Origin: Bordetella ansorpii
Lineage (GTDB): Bacteria > Pseudomonadota > Gammaproteobacteria > Burkholderiales > Burkholderiaceae_B
Reading direction: 5' to 3'
Length of the DNA stretch: 64,000 bases
Assembly: GCF_900078705.1 (NCBI RefSeq)
Contig: NZ_FKIF01000007.1
Location: 868,001 to 932,000, forward strand
Part shown: piece after piece, positions 16,687 to 25,805 of the stretch
Position numbering within the stretch: the stretch's first letter is position 1
How the letters are laid out: every line of letters begins with the position of its first letter
Translations under genes and position numbers: made by a program
Notes under the pieces: model-generated
What the model was told of the DNA's origin: nothing
The model's input: the letters and a program-made list of their open reading frames with translations, nothing else
Databases searched by the model: none

Positions 16687-16724
16687 TGTGAACATCATTC
16701 ACAAGAGTAGTGTACAACGTACAC
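16687..16724 (-). promoter_or_regulatory. Two inverted-repeat operators upstream of parA
   Basis: TGTGAA-CATCA-TTCACA (16687-16703) and GTGTAC-AAC-GTACAC (16710-16724) are perfect palindromes placed 15-52 nt before the parA ATG. They are candidates for autoregulation by the ParA helix-turn-helix. Confidence 0.6.
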
Positions 16725-16802
16725 AGAGCTAGTCGAGGGGGCTTCCGAATCCAGCGAAACGCGACCTAATAGCCCTATGTCCCCACAACGTAGGAGCACA
16801 CC

Positions 16803-17315
16803 ATGAAGCTGGAAGAAATGAGCATGAAGGAGCTACTTGAGCTCCATAACAAGATCGCCGACAAACCGGCGGGATCCAAGACCTTTGCGACCCGAGGCAA
16901 GTTGGCCGCGCGGATCGAAGCGATCGCGGCCGACAAGAACATCGACGTCGCCTCGTTCGGACAACTGCAGCAGCCCGAGGCAGCCGTGCCGAACACACAG
17001 CCGCAGGCCGAGGCCATCGAGAGCCCGGACGCTCAACCGGAGACCGTGAAGGCTCCGCGTGGCAAGGGCATCGGCGCGCTCGCCCGACAGTTCCTGATGG
17101 ACCCCGCAGGCTACCCGCACGGGCTCATCGCGGCGATGGTGAACGCGCAGGTTGACGGCGCGCAGGCGACCGACAAATCCGTCCGCTGGTACGCCAACGA
17201 CATGCGCAAGAAGGGCATCGAGGTTCCACCCCGGCAGAAGGCGCACCCTGCGGATATGGACGAGGAACAGTCGGCCGAGGCGTTGACGACCGTGCAGGTG
17301 GTTGCCCAAGGTTAG
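16803..17315 (+). CDS. Unrecognised island protein (170 aa), possible DNA binder
   Basis: AGGAG lies 6 nt before the ATG. The N-terminus (MKLEEMSMKELLELHNKIAD) forms short helices like those of small helix-extended modules. A Pro/Gln/Glu-rich linker follows (about 60-85), then a C-terminal helical region (FLMDPAGYPHGLIAAMVNAQ ... VRWYANDMRKKGIEV) that resembles a winged-helix-like module. It is divergent from parA across 130 bp containing the palindromic operators. A terminator follows directly. Function not recognised. Confidence 0.6.
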   Translation: MKLEEMSMKELLELHNKIADKPAGSKTFATRGKLAARIEAIAADKNIDVASFGQLQQPEAAVPNTQPQAEAIESPDAQPETVKAPRGKGIGALARQFLMDPAGYPHGLIAAMVNAQVDGAQATDKSVRWYANDMRKKGIEVPPRQKAHPADMDEEQSAEALTTVQVVAQG

Positions 17316-17341
17316 CCGCCGTTGTTGCGCCGTGCGTGAAG

Positions 17342-17368
17342 AAGGGCCACCGTCGAGGTGGCCCTTTC
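17342..17368 (+). terminator. Intrinsic terminator between convergent genes
   Basis: AAGGGCCACC pairs perfectly with GGTGGCCCTT (5-nt loop); the T run is short (TTTC). Confidence 0.7.
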
Positions 17369-17407
17369 ATTTCATGCCCTTGGGCGCCATAACGCCCTGA
17401 TGAAGGA

Positions 17408-18640
17408 TCAGGCAGCCACTTCTTCGGACTCCTCGCCCTGCTCCTCGGCATCCGCCGAACCGGCAAGGCGCGGCGGCCACTGGCCCTCCGTCCACTCCAG
17501 CCCGAGCGTGGCGAGGATGTAGCGCGAGGCCGTCTCCTGGTGCTTGAGCAGGTGCTCGTGCCCGACGTGGATGTAGCCCATCGTGACGTTGCTCGCCGCG
17601 TGGTTGAGCAGGTACTTCAGTTCCAGCAGCGGCACGCCAGCCTGCACGGCAAGGGTGGCGAAGGTATGGCGCAGGGCATGGCCTGTCAGCCCGCCCAACT
17701 CATGCTGGGCGACCTCGGCAACGTGCCCGCTCTCGCTGTCGGCGGGGAACAGCCACTGCGTCTTGCGCTGCACCTTCGGGTTCTCCTTCAGGCGGTGGCC
17801 GAGCAGGTCCGCGAGCGGCCCGTACAGCGGCAGGTCAAAGGCGCGCTGTGCGCCACCCTTCGGCCTCGGGACGTGCAGCCGCCTGTCAGCCAGGTGCAGG
17901 TCAGTGGCCCGCACCTCGCAGGACGACGTGCGGCGCATCCCCGTCAGTACCATGAACAGGTGCAGGTCGCGGCGGACGGGATGGAGCTTGAGCACCGCCT
18001 CGCCCCACGCCCTGAGCCTGTCAGTGTTGGCGTCCACCTTGCGGCGGCGCAGACCGTGATGGTCCACGTTGCCGCAGGGATTCGGCGGCAGGTCGGGATG
18101 CTCCCGCAGGCCCCGGTTGTAAACGGCGCGAAAGATGCGGAAGGCATTGTCAGCAGTCGGGGCGCCGTGCTTTTCGGTGAGCTTGCGGTGGCGCTCGCGC
18201 ACGGCCGAACGGTCCGAGCCGAGCTCGTTCAGCGTCCGGTCGAGCCAGTCGGCGAGGTACTGCTCGCAGTTGTAGCGGTAGTCCTCCTTGGTCCTCTCGG
18301 ACAGCGGCTTGGCGGCGAGGTGCAGGTCGAGAGCGTCGCGCAGGGTGATGCCCCGCGCCCTGGCCTTGCGCCGCTCCTCGTTCGGGTTGGTGCCGCCGCG
18401 CATGCCGACGAGGACGGAGCGGGCGAGGTCGCGGGCCTGCTTGGCGTCGAGCGCCGGGTGGTCGCCGAGCTTCGTGCGAACCTGCTTGCCGTTGACGAGC
18501 GACTGGACGTAGAAGCTGCGCTTCGTCGGGGTGACGATGAGGTAGAACCCGCGCATCTCGGTGTCGGCGTACAGGGTGGACTTGCCCTTATCGGGGACGG
18601 CAGCCCTCTCGACGAGGGCCTGGGTGATCTTCGACTTCAT
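17408..18640 (-). CDS. int: Tyrosine recombinase (island integrase)
   Basis: A 410-residue site-specific recombinase. The N-terminal part resembles the DUF4102-type arm-binding domain (STLYADTEMRGFYLIVTPTK), followed by a SAM-like core-binding domain. The catalytic residues are R236 (TGMRR), K261, H321-x-x-R324 (GHALRHTFA), H347 (LLNHAAS) and nucleophile Y356 (MGYIHVG), all in place. It lies next to attR and reads inward. It should catalyse insertion in the anticodon loop of tRNA-Thr. No excisionase could be named; the small basic or helix-turn-helix proteins in the island are candidates. Confidence 0.95.
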   Translation of the reverse strand: MKSKITQALVERAAVPDKGKSTLYADTEMRGFYLIVTPTKRSFYVQSLVNGKQVRTKLGDHPALDAKQARDLARSVLVGMRGGTNPNEERRKARARGITLRDALDLHLAAKPLSERTKEDYRYNCEQYLADWLDRTLNELGSDRSAVRERHRKLTEKHGAPTADNAFRIFRAVYNRGLREHPDLPPNPCGNVDHHGLRRRKVDANTDRLRAWGEAVLKLHPVRRDLHLFMVLTGMRRTSSCEVRATDLHLADRRLHVPRPKGGAQRAFDLPLYGPLADLLGHRLKENPKVQRKTQWLFPADSESGHVAEVAQHELGGLTGHALRHTFATLAVQAGVPLLELKYLLNHAASNVTMGYIHVGHEHLLKHQETASRYILATLGLEWTEGQWPPRLAGSADAEEQGEESEEVAA

Positions 18641-18687
18641 GTGCTGGCTCCAGGTGACGGGGCCACGGCGCGAACACGGTTTTGCGC

Positions 18688-18715
18688 CACGACGTACTGT
18701 GTTCAGTCACGTCGT
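18688..18715. promoter_or_regulatory. Candidate integrase arm-type sites, right end
   Basis: CACGAC at 18688-18693 and its inverse ACGTCGT at 18709-18715 mirror the CACGAC copies at the left end. They lie between the integrase start and attR, and may overlap the integrase promoter. Confidence 0.4.
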
Positions 18716-18811
18716 TTCTGCCCCTGTAGAGCCATTAAGTCGTGTAATTCCCTTGTTGTAAGCGGCCCCGGACCATCTGATTCCAAATCATGGCAAGGCG
18801 TGCGCGCGCCG

Positions 18812-18820
18812 ATTCGTAAT
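18812..18820. repeat. Island right attachment core (attR)
   Basis: An exact copy of ATTCGTAAT at 9611-9619. The predicted attP joins CGCGCCG to the core and then CACGACGCGG. Confidence 0.85.
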
Positions 18821-18857
18821 GCGAAGGTCGTAGGTTCGACTCCTATCTCCGGCACCA
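18812..18857 (+). pseudogene. 3' half of host tRNA-Thr (CGT), split by island insertion
   Basis: Forty-six nt beginning at ATTCGTAAT continue through the anticodon stem, variable loop, T arm (GTAGGTTCGACTCCTAT), acceptor 3' strand and CCA. The bases upstream do not resemble a tRNA 5' half, so no functional tRNA exists at this end. It complements the fragment at 9581-9619. Confidence 0.93.
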
Positions 18858-18863
18858 AAAAAG

Positions 18864-18893
18864 AAGGGCAGCCCGCATGGGGCTGCCCTTTTG
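18864..18893 (+). terminator. Host intrinsic terminator of the split tRNA-Thr
   Basis: AAGGGCAGCCC pairs perfectly with GGGCTGCCCTT (5-nt loop) followed by TTTT. It is orphaned from its promoter by the island. Confidence 0.88.
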
Positions 18894-19133
18894 CTTTGCT
18901 CGGCACTGTCGCACCACCATACGACCAAGAAGAGACCAAAAAAAGCCAAGAAAGGCGACTGCCGGCCGGAGCCCCCCTCCAGCGGCCCCGCCCCCTCCCC
19001 TTTACTCGCTGGCCGGGGTCTGAGCCGGCTGATGGCTGGCACTAAGGGCTGGCACGAGGCCGGCCGACGTCAGCGCCAGAAGGGTCTGAGTCCGCAGGTC
19101 TGGATCCGCGGGTCCGTCCGGGCCGCGGGCGCC

Positions 19134-19778
19134 CTACTGCGCATCCGGCTGCCGTTCCGGCGCGGCATCCTGGAACGCCTGCAATTCCTGGCATGCCGCG
19201 TCGATGCGTACCAGCGTGGGAAACGCCGACAGATCGCAATCGAAGCGCCGCGCATTGAACACCTGGGGCACCAGGCACAGATCCGCCAAGGTAGGCGTAT
19301 CGCCATGGCAGAAACGGCCCGTCTGCGGGGAGCCCGCCAGCATCTGCTCCAGCCCGCCCAGGCCCACGTCGATCCAGTGGCGATACCAGCCGTTCTTGGC
19401 GTCCTCATCCACCTTCAGGTCGTGCTTCAGGTACTTCAGCACGCGCAGGTTGTTCAGCGGATGGATGTCGCACGCCACGGTCAGCGCCAGGGCGCGCACG
19501 CGGGCGCGGCCCGCGGCATCGGCCGGCAGCAAGGCAGGCTGCGGATGGGTCTCATCCAGGTACTCGATGATGGCCAGCGACTGGCCAAGCGTCAGGTCGC
19601 CATCGACCAGCGTCGGCACCAGCGCGTTGGGATTGACCTGCCGATAGGCCGGCTCCAGTTGCTGCCCGCCGCCCTTGACCAGATGCACCGGCACGGTCTC
19701 GTAGGACAGTCCCTTCAGACTCAGGGCGATGCGGACGCGGTAGGCGGCCGAGCTGCGGAAATAGCTGTACAACTGCAT
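19134..19778 (-). CDS. maiA: Maleylacetoacetate isomerase (zeta-class GST)
   Basis: The enzyme isomerises maleylacetoacetate to fumarylacetoacetate, using glutathione, in tyrosine/homogentisate breakdown. The 214-residue protein starts MQLYSYFRSSAAYRVRIALS, with the zeta-class motif SSAAYRVRIAL (active-site Ser). The thioredoxin-like domain is followed by the all-helical GST C-terminal domain (TLADLCLVPQVFNARRF). The start fits the family; the upstream extension lacks homology. No homogentisate dioxygenase gene is nearby in this window. Confidence 0.9.
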   Translation of the reverse strand: MQLYSYFRSSAAYRVRIALSLKGLSYETVPVHLVKGGGQQLEPAYRQVNPNALVPTLVDGDLTLGQSLAIIEYLDETHPQPALLPADAAGRARVRALALTVACDIHPLNNLRVLKYLKHDLKVDEDAKNGWYRHWIDVGLGGLEQMLAGSPQTGRFCHGDTPTLADLCLVPQVFNARRFDCDLSAFPTLVRIDAACQELQAFQDAAPERQPDAQ

Positions 19779-19902
19779 GAAGTGTCGTCTCCTCGATGCG
19801 CCGCGCGGCGGGCGGCGCGATTGGCATGCATGTCTTGCGCCGCCGCGCACCAGACGCGGCGGGGCGATCCATTCCGGCAGCAATGCCCCGGAACGCCTTT
19901 CC

Positions 19903-20880
19903 TTACTGGCCGGCGGCCGTCGTCTTGCGCGACAGTTCCTTGGGCAGCGGGAAGGCCACGTTTTCTTCCAGGCCCTGCATGGTGCGCACGGACACGGCGC
20001 CCAATTCCTTCACGCGCTCGATCACCTGCTGCACCAGCACCTCCGGCGCCGACGCGCCCGCGGTGATGCCGATGCGCTGGCGGCCTTCGAGCCAGGCGGC
20101 GTCGATGGCTTCGGCGCCATCGACCAGATAGGCCGCGGCGCCCAGCCGCTGCGCCACTTCGCGCAGGCGGTTGGAGTTCGAACTGTTGGGGCTGCCCACC
20201 ACCAGCACCAGATCGCAGTCGGGCGCCATGACCTTCACGGCGTCCTGGCGATTCTGCGTGGCATAGCAGATATCGCTTTTCTTGGGCTCGGCGATGGTGG
20301 GGAAACGCGCCTTCAGCGCCGCGGCCACCACCGCCGCGTCGTCCACCGACAGCGTGGTCTGGGTGACGTATGCCATGTTGTCGGGATTGCGCACCTGCAG
20401 GGCCTCGACATCCTCGACGGTTTCGACCAGGTACATGCCGCCGCCCTCGGCCTGGCCCAGCGTGCCCTCGACCTCGGGGTGGCCCCTGTGGCCGATCATG
20501 ATGATCTCGCGGCCGGCGGCGCGCATGCGCGCGACCTCGATGTGCACCTTGGTGACCAGGGGGCAGGTGGCATCGAACACGCGCTGGCCACGCGCTTCGG
20601 CCTCGGCGCGCACCGCCTTGGACACACCGTGCGCGGAGAACACGACGATGGCGCCGGACGGGGCGTCTTCGAGTTCATCGATGAAGATGGCGCCCTTGGC
20701 ACGCAGGTCCGCCACCACGTAGCGGTTGTGCACGATCTCGTGGCGCACGTAGATGGGTGCGCCATGCAGTTCGAGCGCGCGCTCGACGATGTCGATGGCG
20801 CGATCGACGCCCGCGCAGAAGCCACGCGGCTGGGCCAGCAGGACTTCGGCGTCGGGACGGGTAACGGCGACGGACTGCAT
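19903..20880 (-). CDS. ispH: 4-hydroxy-3-methylbut-2-enyl diphosphate reductase
   Basis: IspH is the last enzyme of the MEP isoprenoid pathway and makes IPP and DMAPP with an iron-sulfur cluster. The 325 residues match the family length. The three cluster cysteines are in PRGFCAGV (C22), DATCPLV and [16 protein letters not shown] and the [10 protein letters not shown] segment are also conserved. It lies immediately downstream of fkpB (1-nt gap), a very common pairing. Confidence 0.97.
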   Translation of the reverse strand: MQSVAVTRPDAEVLLAQPRGFCAGVDRAIDIVERALELHGAPIYVRHEIVHNRYVVADLRAKGAIFIDELEDAPSGAIVVFSAHGVSKAVRAEAEARGQRVFDATCPLVTKVHIEVARMRAAGREIIMIGHRGHPEVEGTLGQAEGGGMYLVETVEDVEALQVRNPDNMAYVTQTTLSVDDAAVVAAALKARFPTIAEPKKSDICYATQNRQDAVKVMAPDCDLVLVVGSPNSSNSNRLREVAQRLGAAAYLVDGAEAIDAAWLEGRQRIGITAGASAPEVLVQQVIERVKELGAVSVRTMQGLEENVAFPLPKELSRKTTAAGQ

Positions 20881-20881
20881 A

Positions 20882-21337
20882 TCAGAGGACTCCCAGGATG
20901 GAGACGTCGATCCGCAGGGCGGCGCCCGCCATGGGATGGTTGAAGTCGAACAGCGCCCAGTCGTCGTTGATTTCCTTCAGGATGCCGGAGTAGCGGCCGC
21001 CGTTGGGCGCGGCGAACTCGACCAGGTCGCCCGGATCGAAGGTGGCGTCGGGGCCGGCGTGCTCGGCCAGCATGCCACGCGTGACACGCTGGATGAGCTC
21101 GGGGTTGCGCTCGCCATAGGCATCGGCGGGCGCCAGGGTGACGCTGAAGCTTTCGCCTTCGGCGTGGCCCAGCAGCGCGGCCTCCAGGCCGGGGGCCCAT
21201 TGGCCGCTGCCCATCTGCAGCGTGGCGGGCCGTCCGTCGAAGGTGTCGGCGAAGACCGAACCCTCGGCCGGGCCCGAGGCCAGGACGATGCGGTAATGGA
21301 GGGTGAGGTAGGAGTCCGGACGGATCAAAACATTCAC
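20882..21337 (-). CDS. fkpB: FKBP-type peptidyl-prolyl isomerase, SlpA/FkpB type
   Basis: The protein has the SlpA/FkpB arrangement: N-terminal FKBP strand ([14 protein letters not shown]), [16 protein letters not shown], the inserted IF domain ([15 protein letters not shown]) and the C-terminal strand ([19 protein letters not shown]). The start is probably GTG ([10 protein letters not shown]), giving 151 residues, because no ATG lies in frame near the domain. It is coupled to ispH and divergent from radC. Confidence 0.9.
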   Translation of the reverse strand: MNVLIRPDSYLTLHYRIVLASGPAEGSVFADTFDGRPATLQMGSGQWAPGLEAALLGHAEGESFSVTLAPADAYGERNPELIQRVTRGMLAEHAGPDATFDPGDLVEFAAPNGGRYSGILKEINDDWALFDFNHPMAGAALRIDVSILGVL

Positions 21338-21408
21338 TTCGGAAGATGCGGCGTTCAAGATCTGCCACCGTATGGGCAATCGTAAAACATTGATTTTAGA
21401 GCCTTCGC

Positions 21409-22086
21409 ATGAAACTGTCCGAGAGCATGCCCGAACACGAACGGCCCAGGGAGCGCCTGTTGCGCCAGGGAGCCGCCTCGCTGCACGATTCCGAGCTGTT
21501 GGCGGTGGCCCTGCGCACGGGGACGCCCGGGCTGAACGCCGTGGAACTGGGCCGCCGCCTGATGGGGCGCTTCGGCGGCCTGCGCGGGCTGTTCGCGGCA
21601 ACGCCCGCCGAACTGTGCCGGGAACCCGGCCTGGGCGCGGCCAAGGCCTGCGCGCTGGCGGCGGTGCTGGAACTGGCGCGGCGCGCCATCGAGGAAGACC
21701 TGGTGGGCCGGCCTTCCATGAACCATCCCGACAATGTGAAGCGGTATTGCCGCACCGCCCTGAGCCATCGCACCGTCGAGCACTGCATCGCCCTGTACCT
21801 GGACAACCAGTTGAACCTGATCGCCGTCGGCGAAGTGGCGCGCGGCACGCTGGCGCAGGCCTCGGTATATCCGCGCGAAGTGGTGCGCGAGGCCCTGCGC
21901 CATCACGCCGCGGCGCTGATCCTGGCGCACAACCACCCGTCGGGCCTGGCCCAGCCCAGCGCGTCCGACCGCGAACTGACGCGCAGGCTGGGCCAGGCGC
22001 TGGCGCTGGTCGACGTACGGCTGGTGGACCACCTGATCGTGGCGGCGGACCAGGTGGTGTCGATGGCGCAGCTGGGGCAGATGTAG
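21409..22086 (+). CDS. radC: RadC/YicR family JAB-domain protein
   Basis: The 225-residue protein has an N-terminal UPF0758 helix-hairpin-helix region (ELLAVALRTGTPGLNAVELG) and a C-terminal JAB1/MPN metal-binding domain with HNHPSGLAQPSASD (JAMM motif). The name is historical; a role in repair is doubtful and the substrate is unknown. It is divergent from fkpB-ispH over 71 bp. Confidence 0.93.
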   Translation: MKLSESMPEHERPRERLLRQGAASLHDSELLAVALRTGTPGLNAVELGRRLMGRFGGLRGLFAATPAELCREPGLGAAKACALAAVLELARRAIEEDLVGRPSMNHPDNVKRYCRTALSHRTVEHCIALYLDNQLNLIAVGEVARGTLAQASVYPREVVREALRHHAAALILAHNHPSGLAQPSASDRELTRRLGQALALVDVRLVDHLIVAADQVVSMAQLGQM

Positions 22087-22149
22087 AACGAGAACAAACA
22101 GCCCGGCACATCCTGCGCCATGGCTTGGCTCAGGCACCCGCCGCGGGCT

Positions 22150-22380
22150 GCTCGCGAGGCCGGCATGCCCTCGGGGTCGATGGTCGGCTGGTGCGCCCTG
22201 GTGGCGCCGGCCAGGACGCCCGCCCCGGTGCGCGCTACCCTGGAGCAGGCCATTGCCGGTATCATGCGGGATGACGAGGTCCGGAAAGCCTGCGCCGCGA
22301 TGGCGCTGAAGCCGGTCTCGATGGGCCCCGAGGCCTACCGCAAGCCGGTCACCGAAATTGCAGGTCTTCGGCGACATCGG
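22150..22380 (+). pseudogene. C-terminal fragment of a Bug (TctC-like) receptor
   Basis: The frame reads GWCALVAPARTPAPVRATLE and then EVRKACAAMALKPVSMGPEAY, matching the last 70 or so residues of tripartite tricarboxylate transporter receptors. The N-terminal 250 residues, signal peptide and start are absent. It stays open into kynB in the same frame but ends as recognisable sequence before the kynB ATG. A decayed remnant. Confidence 0.7.
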
Positions 22381-22443
22381 CAGGCGGGCCTCGATCAGCC
22401 TCGACTGATCCCTGTAAACAGACATCCGCCCGCCCCGGCTTCC

Positions 22444-23073
22444 ATGAAACGCCTCTGGGACATTTCGCCGCAGGTTTCGGCCGATTCGCCGGTTTTTCCC
22501 GGCGACACGCCGTATCGCCAGCAATGGAAATGGACGTTGACGCCGCAATGCCCGGTCAACGTCAGCGAGATCACGATGTCTGCGCACATCGGCGCCCACG
22601 CCGATGCGCCGCTGCACTACCGCAACGGCGCGCCCGCCATCGGTGCGCTGTCGCTCGAACCCTTCCTGGGTCCCTGCCGTGTCATCCACGCCATCGGCCG
22701 CGGCCCGCTGATCCTGCCCGAACACCTCGAGCACGCCATCGGGGGCCTGCCGCCACGCGTGCTGGTGCGCACGGCGCTGCACGCCGCCGTGCACTGGTGG
22801 ACGGAAGACTTCTCGGCCTATGCGCCGCAGACGATCGAATGGCTGGCCGACCGCGGCGTCATGCTGATCGGCCTGGACACCCCCAGCATCGACCCCGCGT
22901 CCAGCAAGACCCTGGACAGCCACCACGTCATCCTGCGGCGCGACATGCGCGTCCTGGAAAACCTGCTGCTCGATGACGTGCCGGAAGGCGATTACGAACT
23001 GATCGCCCTGCCGCTGGCGCTGGCCCAGGCCGACGCCAGTCCGGTGCGCGCGGTGCTGCGCGCCCTGGACTGA
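22444..23073 (+). CDS. kynB: Kynurenine formamidase
   Basis: KynB hydrolyses N-formylkynurenine to kynurenine and formate. The 209-residue protein starts MKRLWDISPQVSADSPVFPG. The cyclase-family metal motif is at H48-x3-H52-x-D54-x3-H58 (HIGAHADAPLHY). It is first in the kynBUA operon (28-nt gap to kynU). The start lacks a clear Shine-Dalgarno; the upstream frame is open into the Bug remnant, but the family start is at this ATG. Confidence 0.95.
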   Translation: MKRLWDISPQVSADSPVFPGDTPYRQQWKWTLTPQCPVNVSEITMSAHIGAHADAPLHYRNGAPAIGALSLEPFLGPCRVIHAIGRGPLILPEHLEHAIGGLPPRVLVRTALHAAVHWWTEDFSAYAPQTIEWLADRGVMLIGLDTPSIDPASSKTLDSHHVILRRDMRVLENLLLDDVPEGDYELIALPLALAQADASPVRAVLRALD

Positions 23074-23101
23074 CCCGTTCTTCCTGAAAGACGAGGACAG
23101 C

Positions 23102-24373
23102 ATGAAAGACAAGACATCCTGCCAACGGCAGGACGATGCCGATCGCCTGCGCGGATTGCGCGACCAGTTTCAACTGAACGACGGCGAGATCTACCTGGAC
23201 GGCAATTCGCTGGGGGTGCTGCCGCGCGCCACGGCGGCGCGCGTGCAGCAGACCGTGGCCCAGGAATGGGGCCAGGGCCTGATCCGCAGCTGGAACGACG
23301 CCGGCTGGATCGACCTGCCGCAGCGCCTGGGCGACAAGATCGCCCGCCTGGTGGGCGCCGCCCGCGGCGAACTGGTGGTGGCCGACTCGACCTCGGTGAA
23401 CCTGTACAAGGTGATGTCGGCGGCGCTGGGCCTGGTGGCCGCCGACGCGCCGGGCCGCACCCGGCCGGGCCGCACCCGCATCCTGAGCGAGCGCAGCAAC
23501 TTTCCCACCGACCTGTACATCGCCGAAGGGCTGGCGCGCCAGCATGGCATGACGCTGGAACTGCTGGAACCCGACGAGATCCCCGACCAGTTGGACGACC
23601 GCGTGGCGGTGCTGATGCTGACCCACGTGAACTACCGCACCGGCCGCATGCACGACATGGCGGCCCTCACGCGCGCCGCGCACGACGTTGGCGCGCTGGC
23701 CGTCTGGGACCTGGCGCATTCGGCGGGCGCGGTGCCGGTGGACCTGAACGGAGCGGGGGCCGACTTCGCGGTGGGCTGCGGCTACAAATATCTGAACGGC
23801 GGTCCGGGCGCGCCCGCCTTCGTGTGGGCGCACGCGCGCCACGCCGACCGCATGCACCAGCCGCTGTCGGGCTGGATGGGCCACGCCGCGCCCTTCCAGT
23901 TCACGCCGGATTACCAGCCCGCGCCGGGCATCGACCGCTACCTGTGCGGCACGCCCGCGCTGCTGTCGATGACGGCGCTGGAATGCGGCATCGACAGCGT
24001 GCTGGCGGCCGAACCGCTGGGCGGCATGCAGGCGCTGCGCGAGAAATCGATCGCGCTGACCGGCCTGTTCATCGAGTTGGTCGAGGAACGCTGTGCCGGC
24101 CACGGCCTGACGCTGGTCAGCCCGCGCGACCCCGCGCTGCGCGGCAGCCAGGTCTGCTTCGCCCGCGAGGAAGGCGCCTACGCCATCGTGCAGGCGCTGA
24201 TCGAGCGCGGCGTGATCGGCGATTTCCGCGCGCCCGACGTGCTGCGCTTCGGCTTCACGCCGCTGTACACGCGCTACGCCGACGTCTGGGAGGCCGTCGA
24301 ACGCCTGCACCAGGTGCTGGCCGAGGGACTGTGGCGCGAGGCGCGCTTCCAGCGCCTGGCCGCCGTGACCTGA
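23102..24373 (+). CDS. kynU: Kynureninase
   Basis: This PLP enzyme cleaves kynurenine to anthranilate and alanine. At 423 residues it has family length. The PLP lysine is K229 in [12 protein letters not shown]; the N-terminal [12 protein letters not shown] motif and the [13 protein letters not shown] segment (PLP-ring Asp) are conserved. It is the middle gene of kynBUA, 10 nt before kynA. Confidence 0.96.
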   Translation: MKDKTSCQRQDDADRLRGLRDQFQLNDGEIYLDGNSLGVLPRATAARVQQTVAQEWGQGLIRSWNDAGWIDLPQRLGDKIARLVGAARGELVVADSTSVNLYKVMSAALGLVAADAPGRTRPGRTRILSERSNFPTDLYIAEGLARQHGMTLELLEPDEIPDQLDDRVAVLMLTHVNYRTGRMHDMAALTRAAHDVGALAVWDLAHSAGAVPVDLNGAGADFAVGCGYKYLNGGPGAPAFVWAHARHADRMHQPLSGWMGHAAPFQFTPDYQPAPGIDRYLCGTPALLSMTALECGIDSVLAAEPLGGMQALREKSIALTGLFIELVEERCAGHGLTLVSPRDPALRGSQVCFAREEGAYAIVQALIERGVIGDFRAPDVLRFGFTPLYTRYADVWEAVERLHQVLAEGLWREARFQRLAAVT

Positions 24374-24383
24374 GGAGTCCGCC

Positions 24384-25229
24384 ATGAGCCAACCGACTTC
24401 CGAAGACGTGGTGCGCCAGGAAGCACCCAAGCTGGATTACGCCGGCGACATGACGTATGGCGACTACCTGCACCTGGACAAGCTGCTGGACGCGCAGCAT
24501 CCGTTGTCGCCCGAGCACAACGAGATGCTGTTCATCGTGCAGCACCAGACCAGCGAGCTGTGGATGAAGCTGATGCTGCACGAGCTGCGCGCGGCCATCG
24601 ACGCCGTGCGCGCCGACCGCCTGCAGCCGGCCTTCAAGATGCTGGCGCGCGTCAGCAAGATCCTGGAGCAGTTGGTGCATGCCTGGGATGTGCTGGCCAC
24701 GATGACGCCGCCCGAGTACTCGGCGCTGCGGCCCTACCTGGCCCGCTCCAGCGGCTTCCAGAGCTACCAATACCGCCAGATCGAGTTCCTGCTGGGCAAC
24801 AAGAACGCGGCCATGCTCAAGCCGCACGGGCACCGGCCCGACCTGCTGGCGCAGGTGCGGGCGGCCTACGAAGCACCGTCGCTGTACGACGAGGCCTTGC
24901 GGCTGTTGGCGCGCCGGGGCCTGCGGGTGCCGGCCACGCATCTGCAGCGCGACTGGACCCGTCCCTACGAAGCCGATGCCGCGGTGCAGGAGGCCTGGCT
25001 GGCGGTCTACCGCGCGCCCGACACCCACTGGGACCTGTATCAACTGGGCGAAAAACTGACAGACCTGGAGGATGCCTTCCGGCTGTGGCGTTTCCGCCAC
25101 GTGACCACCGTGGAGCGCGTGATCGGCTTCAAGCGGGGCACCGGCGGCACGTCCGGCGTGGATTACCTGCGCAAGATGATCGAGGTGGTGCTGTTCCCCG
25201 AGATCTGGAGGCTGCGTACCGAGCTGTAA
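24384..25229 (+). CDS. kynA: Tryptophan 2,3-dioxygenase
   Basis: This haem enzyme oxidises tryptophan to N-formylkynurenine, the first step of the pathway. The 281 residues match the bacterial family. Signature segments are [28 protein letters not shown] (active-site His and Arg region) and [13 protein letters not shown]. With kynB and kynU it converts tryptophan to anthranilate. No kynR-like regulator is adjacent. Confidence 0.96.
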   Translation: MSQPTSEDVVRQEAPKLDYAGDMTYGDYLHLDKLLDAQHPLSPEHNEMLFIVQHQTSELWMKLMLHELRAAIDAVRADRLQPAFKMLARVSKILEQLVHAWDVLATMTPPEYSALRPYLARSSGFQSYQYRQIEFLLGNKNAAMLKPHGHRPDLLAQVRAAYEAPSLYDEALRLLARRGLRVPATHLQRDWTRPYEADAAVQEAWLAVYRAPDTHWDLYQLGEKLTDLEDAFRLWRFRHVTTVERVIGFKRGTGGTSGVDYLRKMIEVVLFPEIWRLRTEL

Positions 25230-25234
25230 TAGGC

Positions 25235-25264
25235 TTGCGGGCTGGCCATGGGCATTGTTAGAAT
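25235..25264 (+). promoter_or_regulatory. Sigma-70 promoter of rpmE2
   Basis: TTGCGG and TAGAAT are separated by 18 nt, about 107 nt before the rpmE2 ATG. Confidence 0.6.
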
Positions 25265-25370
25265 GCCGAGTTACCTTTTTGGATACGTGGCCGGCCTGTC
25301 GCGGTTCTGCGGTTTTACCGCTGCGGCAGGGTCGGCTGGCGACCCACCAACACCCCCAAGGATTTTCCTC

Positions 25371-25637
25371 ATGAAAGCCGACATTCACCCCAATTACCGC
25401 GACGTGGTGTTCGCTGACCTGCAAACGGGCAGCAAGTTCATCATCCGCTCGACCGTGACCACGCGCGAAACCATCGAAATGGACGGCAAGACGTACCCGC
25501 TGTTCAAGTGCGACGTGACGTCCGAATCGCACCCCTTCTACACGGGCGCCCAGACCCGCATCGTCGAAACCGGCCGCGTCGAGAAGTTCCGCGCCCGTTT
25601 CGCCCGCACCGCTGGCACCGTCAAGTCGGCTTCCTGA
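25371..25637 (+). CDS. rpmE2: 50S ribosomal protein L31 type B
   Basis: The 88-residue protein begins [20 protein letters not shown]. It lacks the CxxC zinc site of standard L31 and so is the type B (zinc-independent) form; the SHPFYTG segment is typical. AAGGA lies 8 nt before the ATG. It has its own promoter and terminator. In many bacteria type B L31 is used under zinc limitation; whether that holds here depends on a zinc-type copy elsewhere. Confidence 0.95.
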   Translation: MKADIHPNYRDVVFADLQTGSKFIIRSTVTTRETIEMDGKTYPLFKCDVTSESHPFYTGAQTRIVETGRVEKFRARFARTAGTVKSAS

Positions 25638-25706
25638 TCCGGACATCCGGCCCCGGATTTCCGCCCGGTCGGCGCGCCCCGCGCGCCGCTGCGGCGAACC
25701 GGCAAG

Positions 25707-25736
25707 AAAAGCAGCCCAGGCGGGCTGCTTTTTTTT
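25707..25736 (+). terminator. Intrinsic terminator after rpmE2
   Basis: AAGCAGCCC pairs perfectly with GGGCTGCTT (4-nt loop), followed by an uninterrupted T run. Confidence 0.93.
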
Positions 25737-25805
25737 CTCCGCGCCCTCACGGTCCGTCCTCAATTTTCGTCAACACACCCGCCCGCGTCGATTACATTTA
25801 GCTCC

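Larger units (their letters stand above)
9611..18820. mobile_element. 9.2-kb genomic island inserted in the anticodon loop of tRNA-Thr(CGT)
   Basis: The boundaries are the two ATTCGTAAT cores. A tyrosine recombinase lies 172 bp inside the right end and reads inward. Cargo in order: a complete tRNA-Thr(CGT), a PD-(D/E)XK-like protein, a winged-helix-like protein, a small clamp-motif protein with a structured leader, an IS3-family copy, a run of four small genes, a ParA-type ATPase and partner, and a small DNA-binding-like protein. No capsid, relaxase, replicase or conjugation genes are visible, so transfer would depend on a helper. Without the IS the element is about 7.9 kb. Confidence 0.9.
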
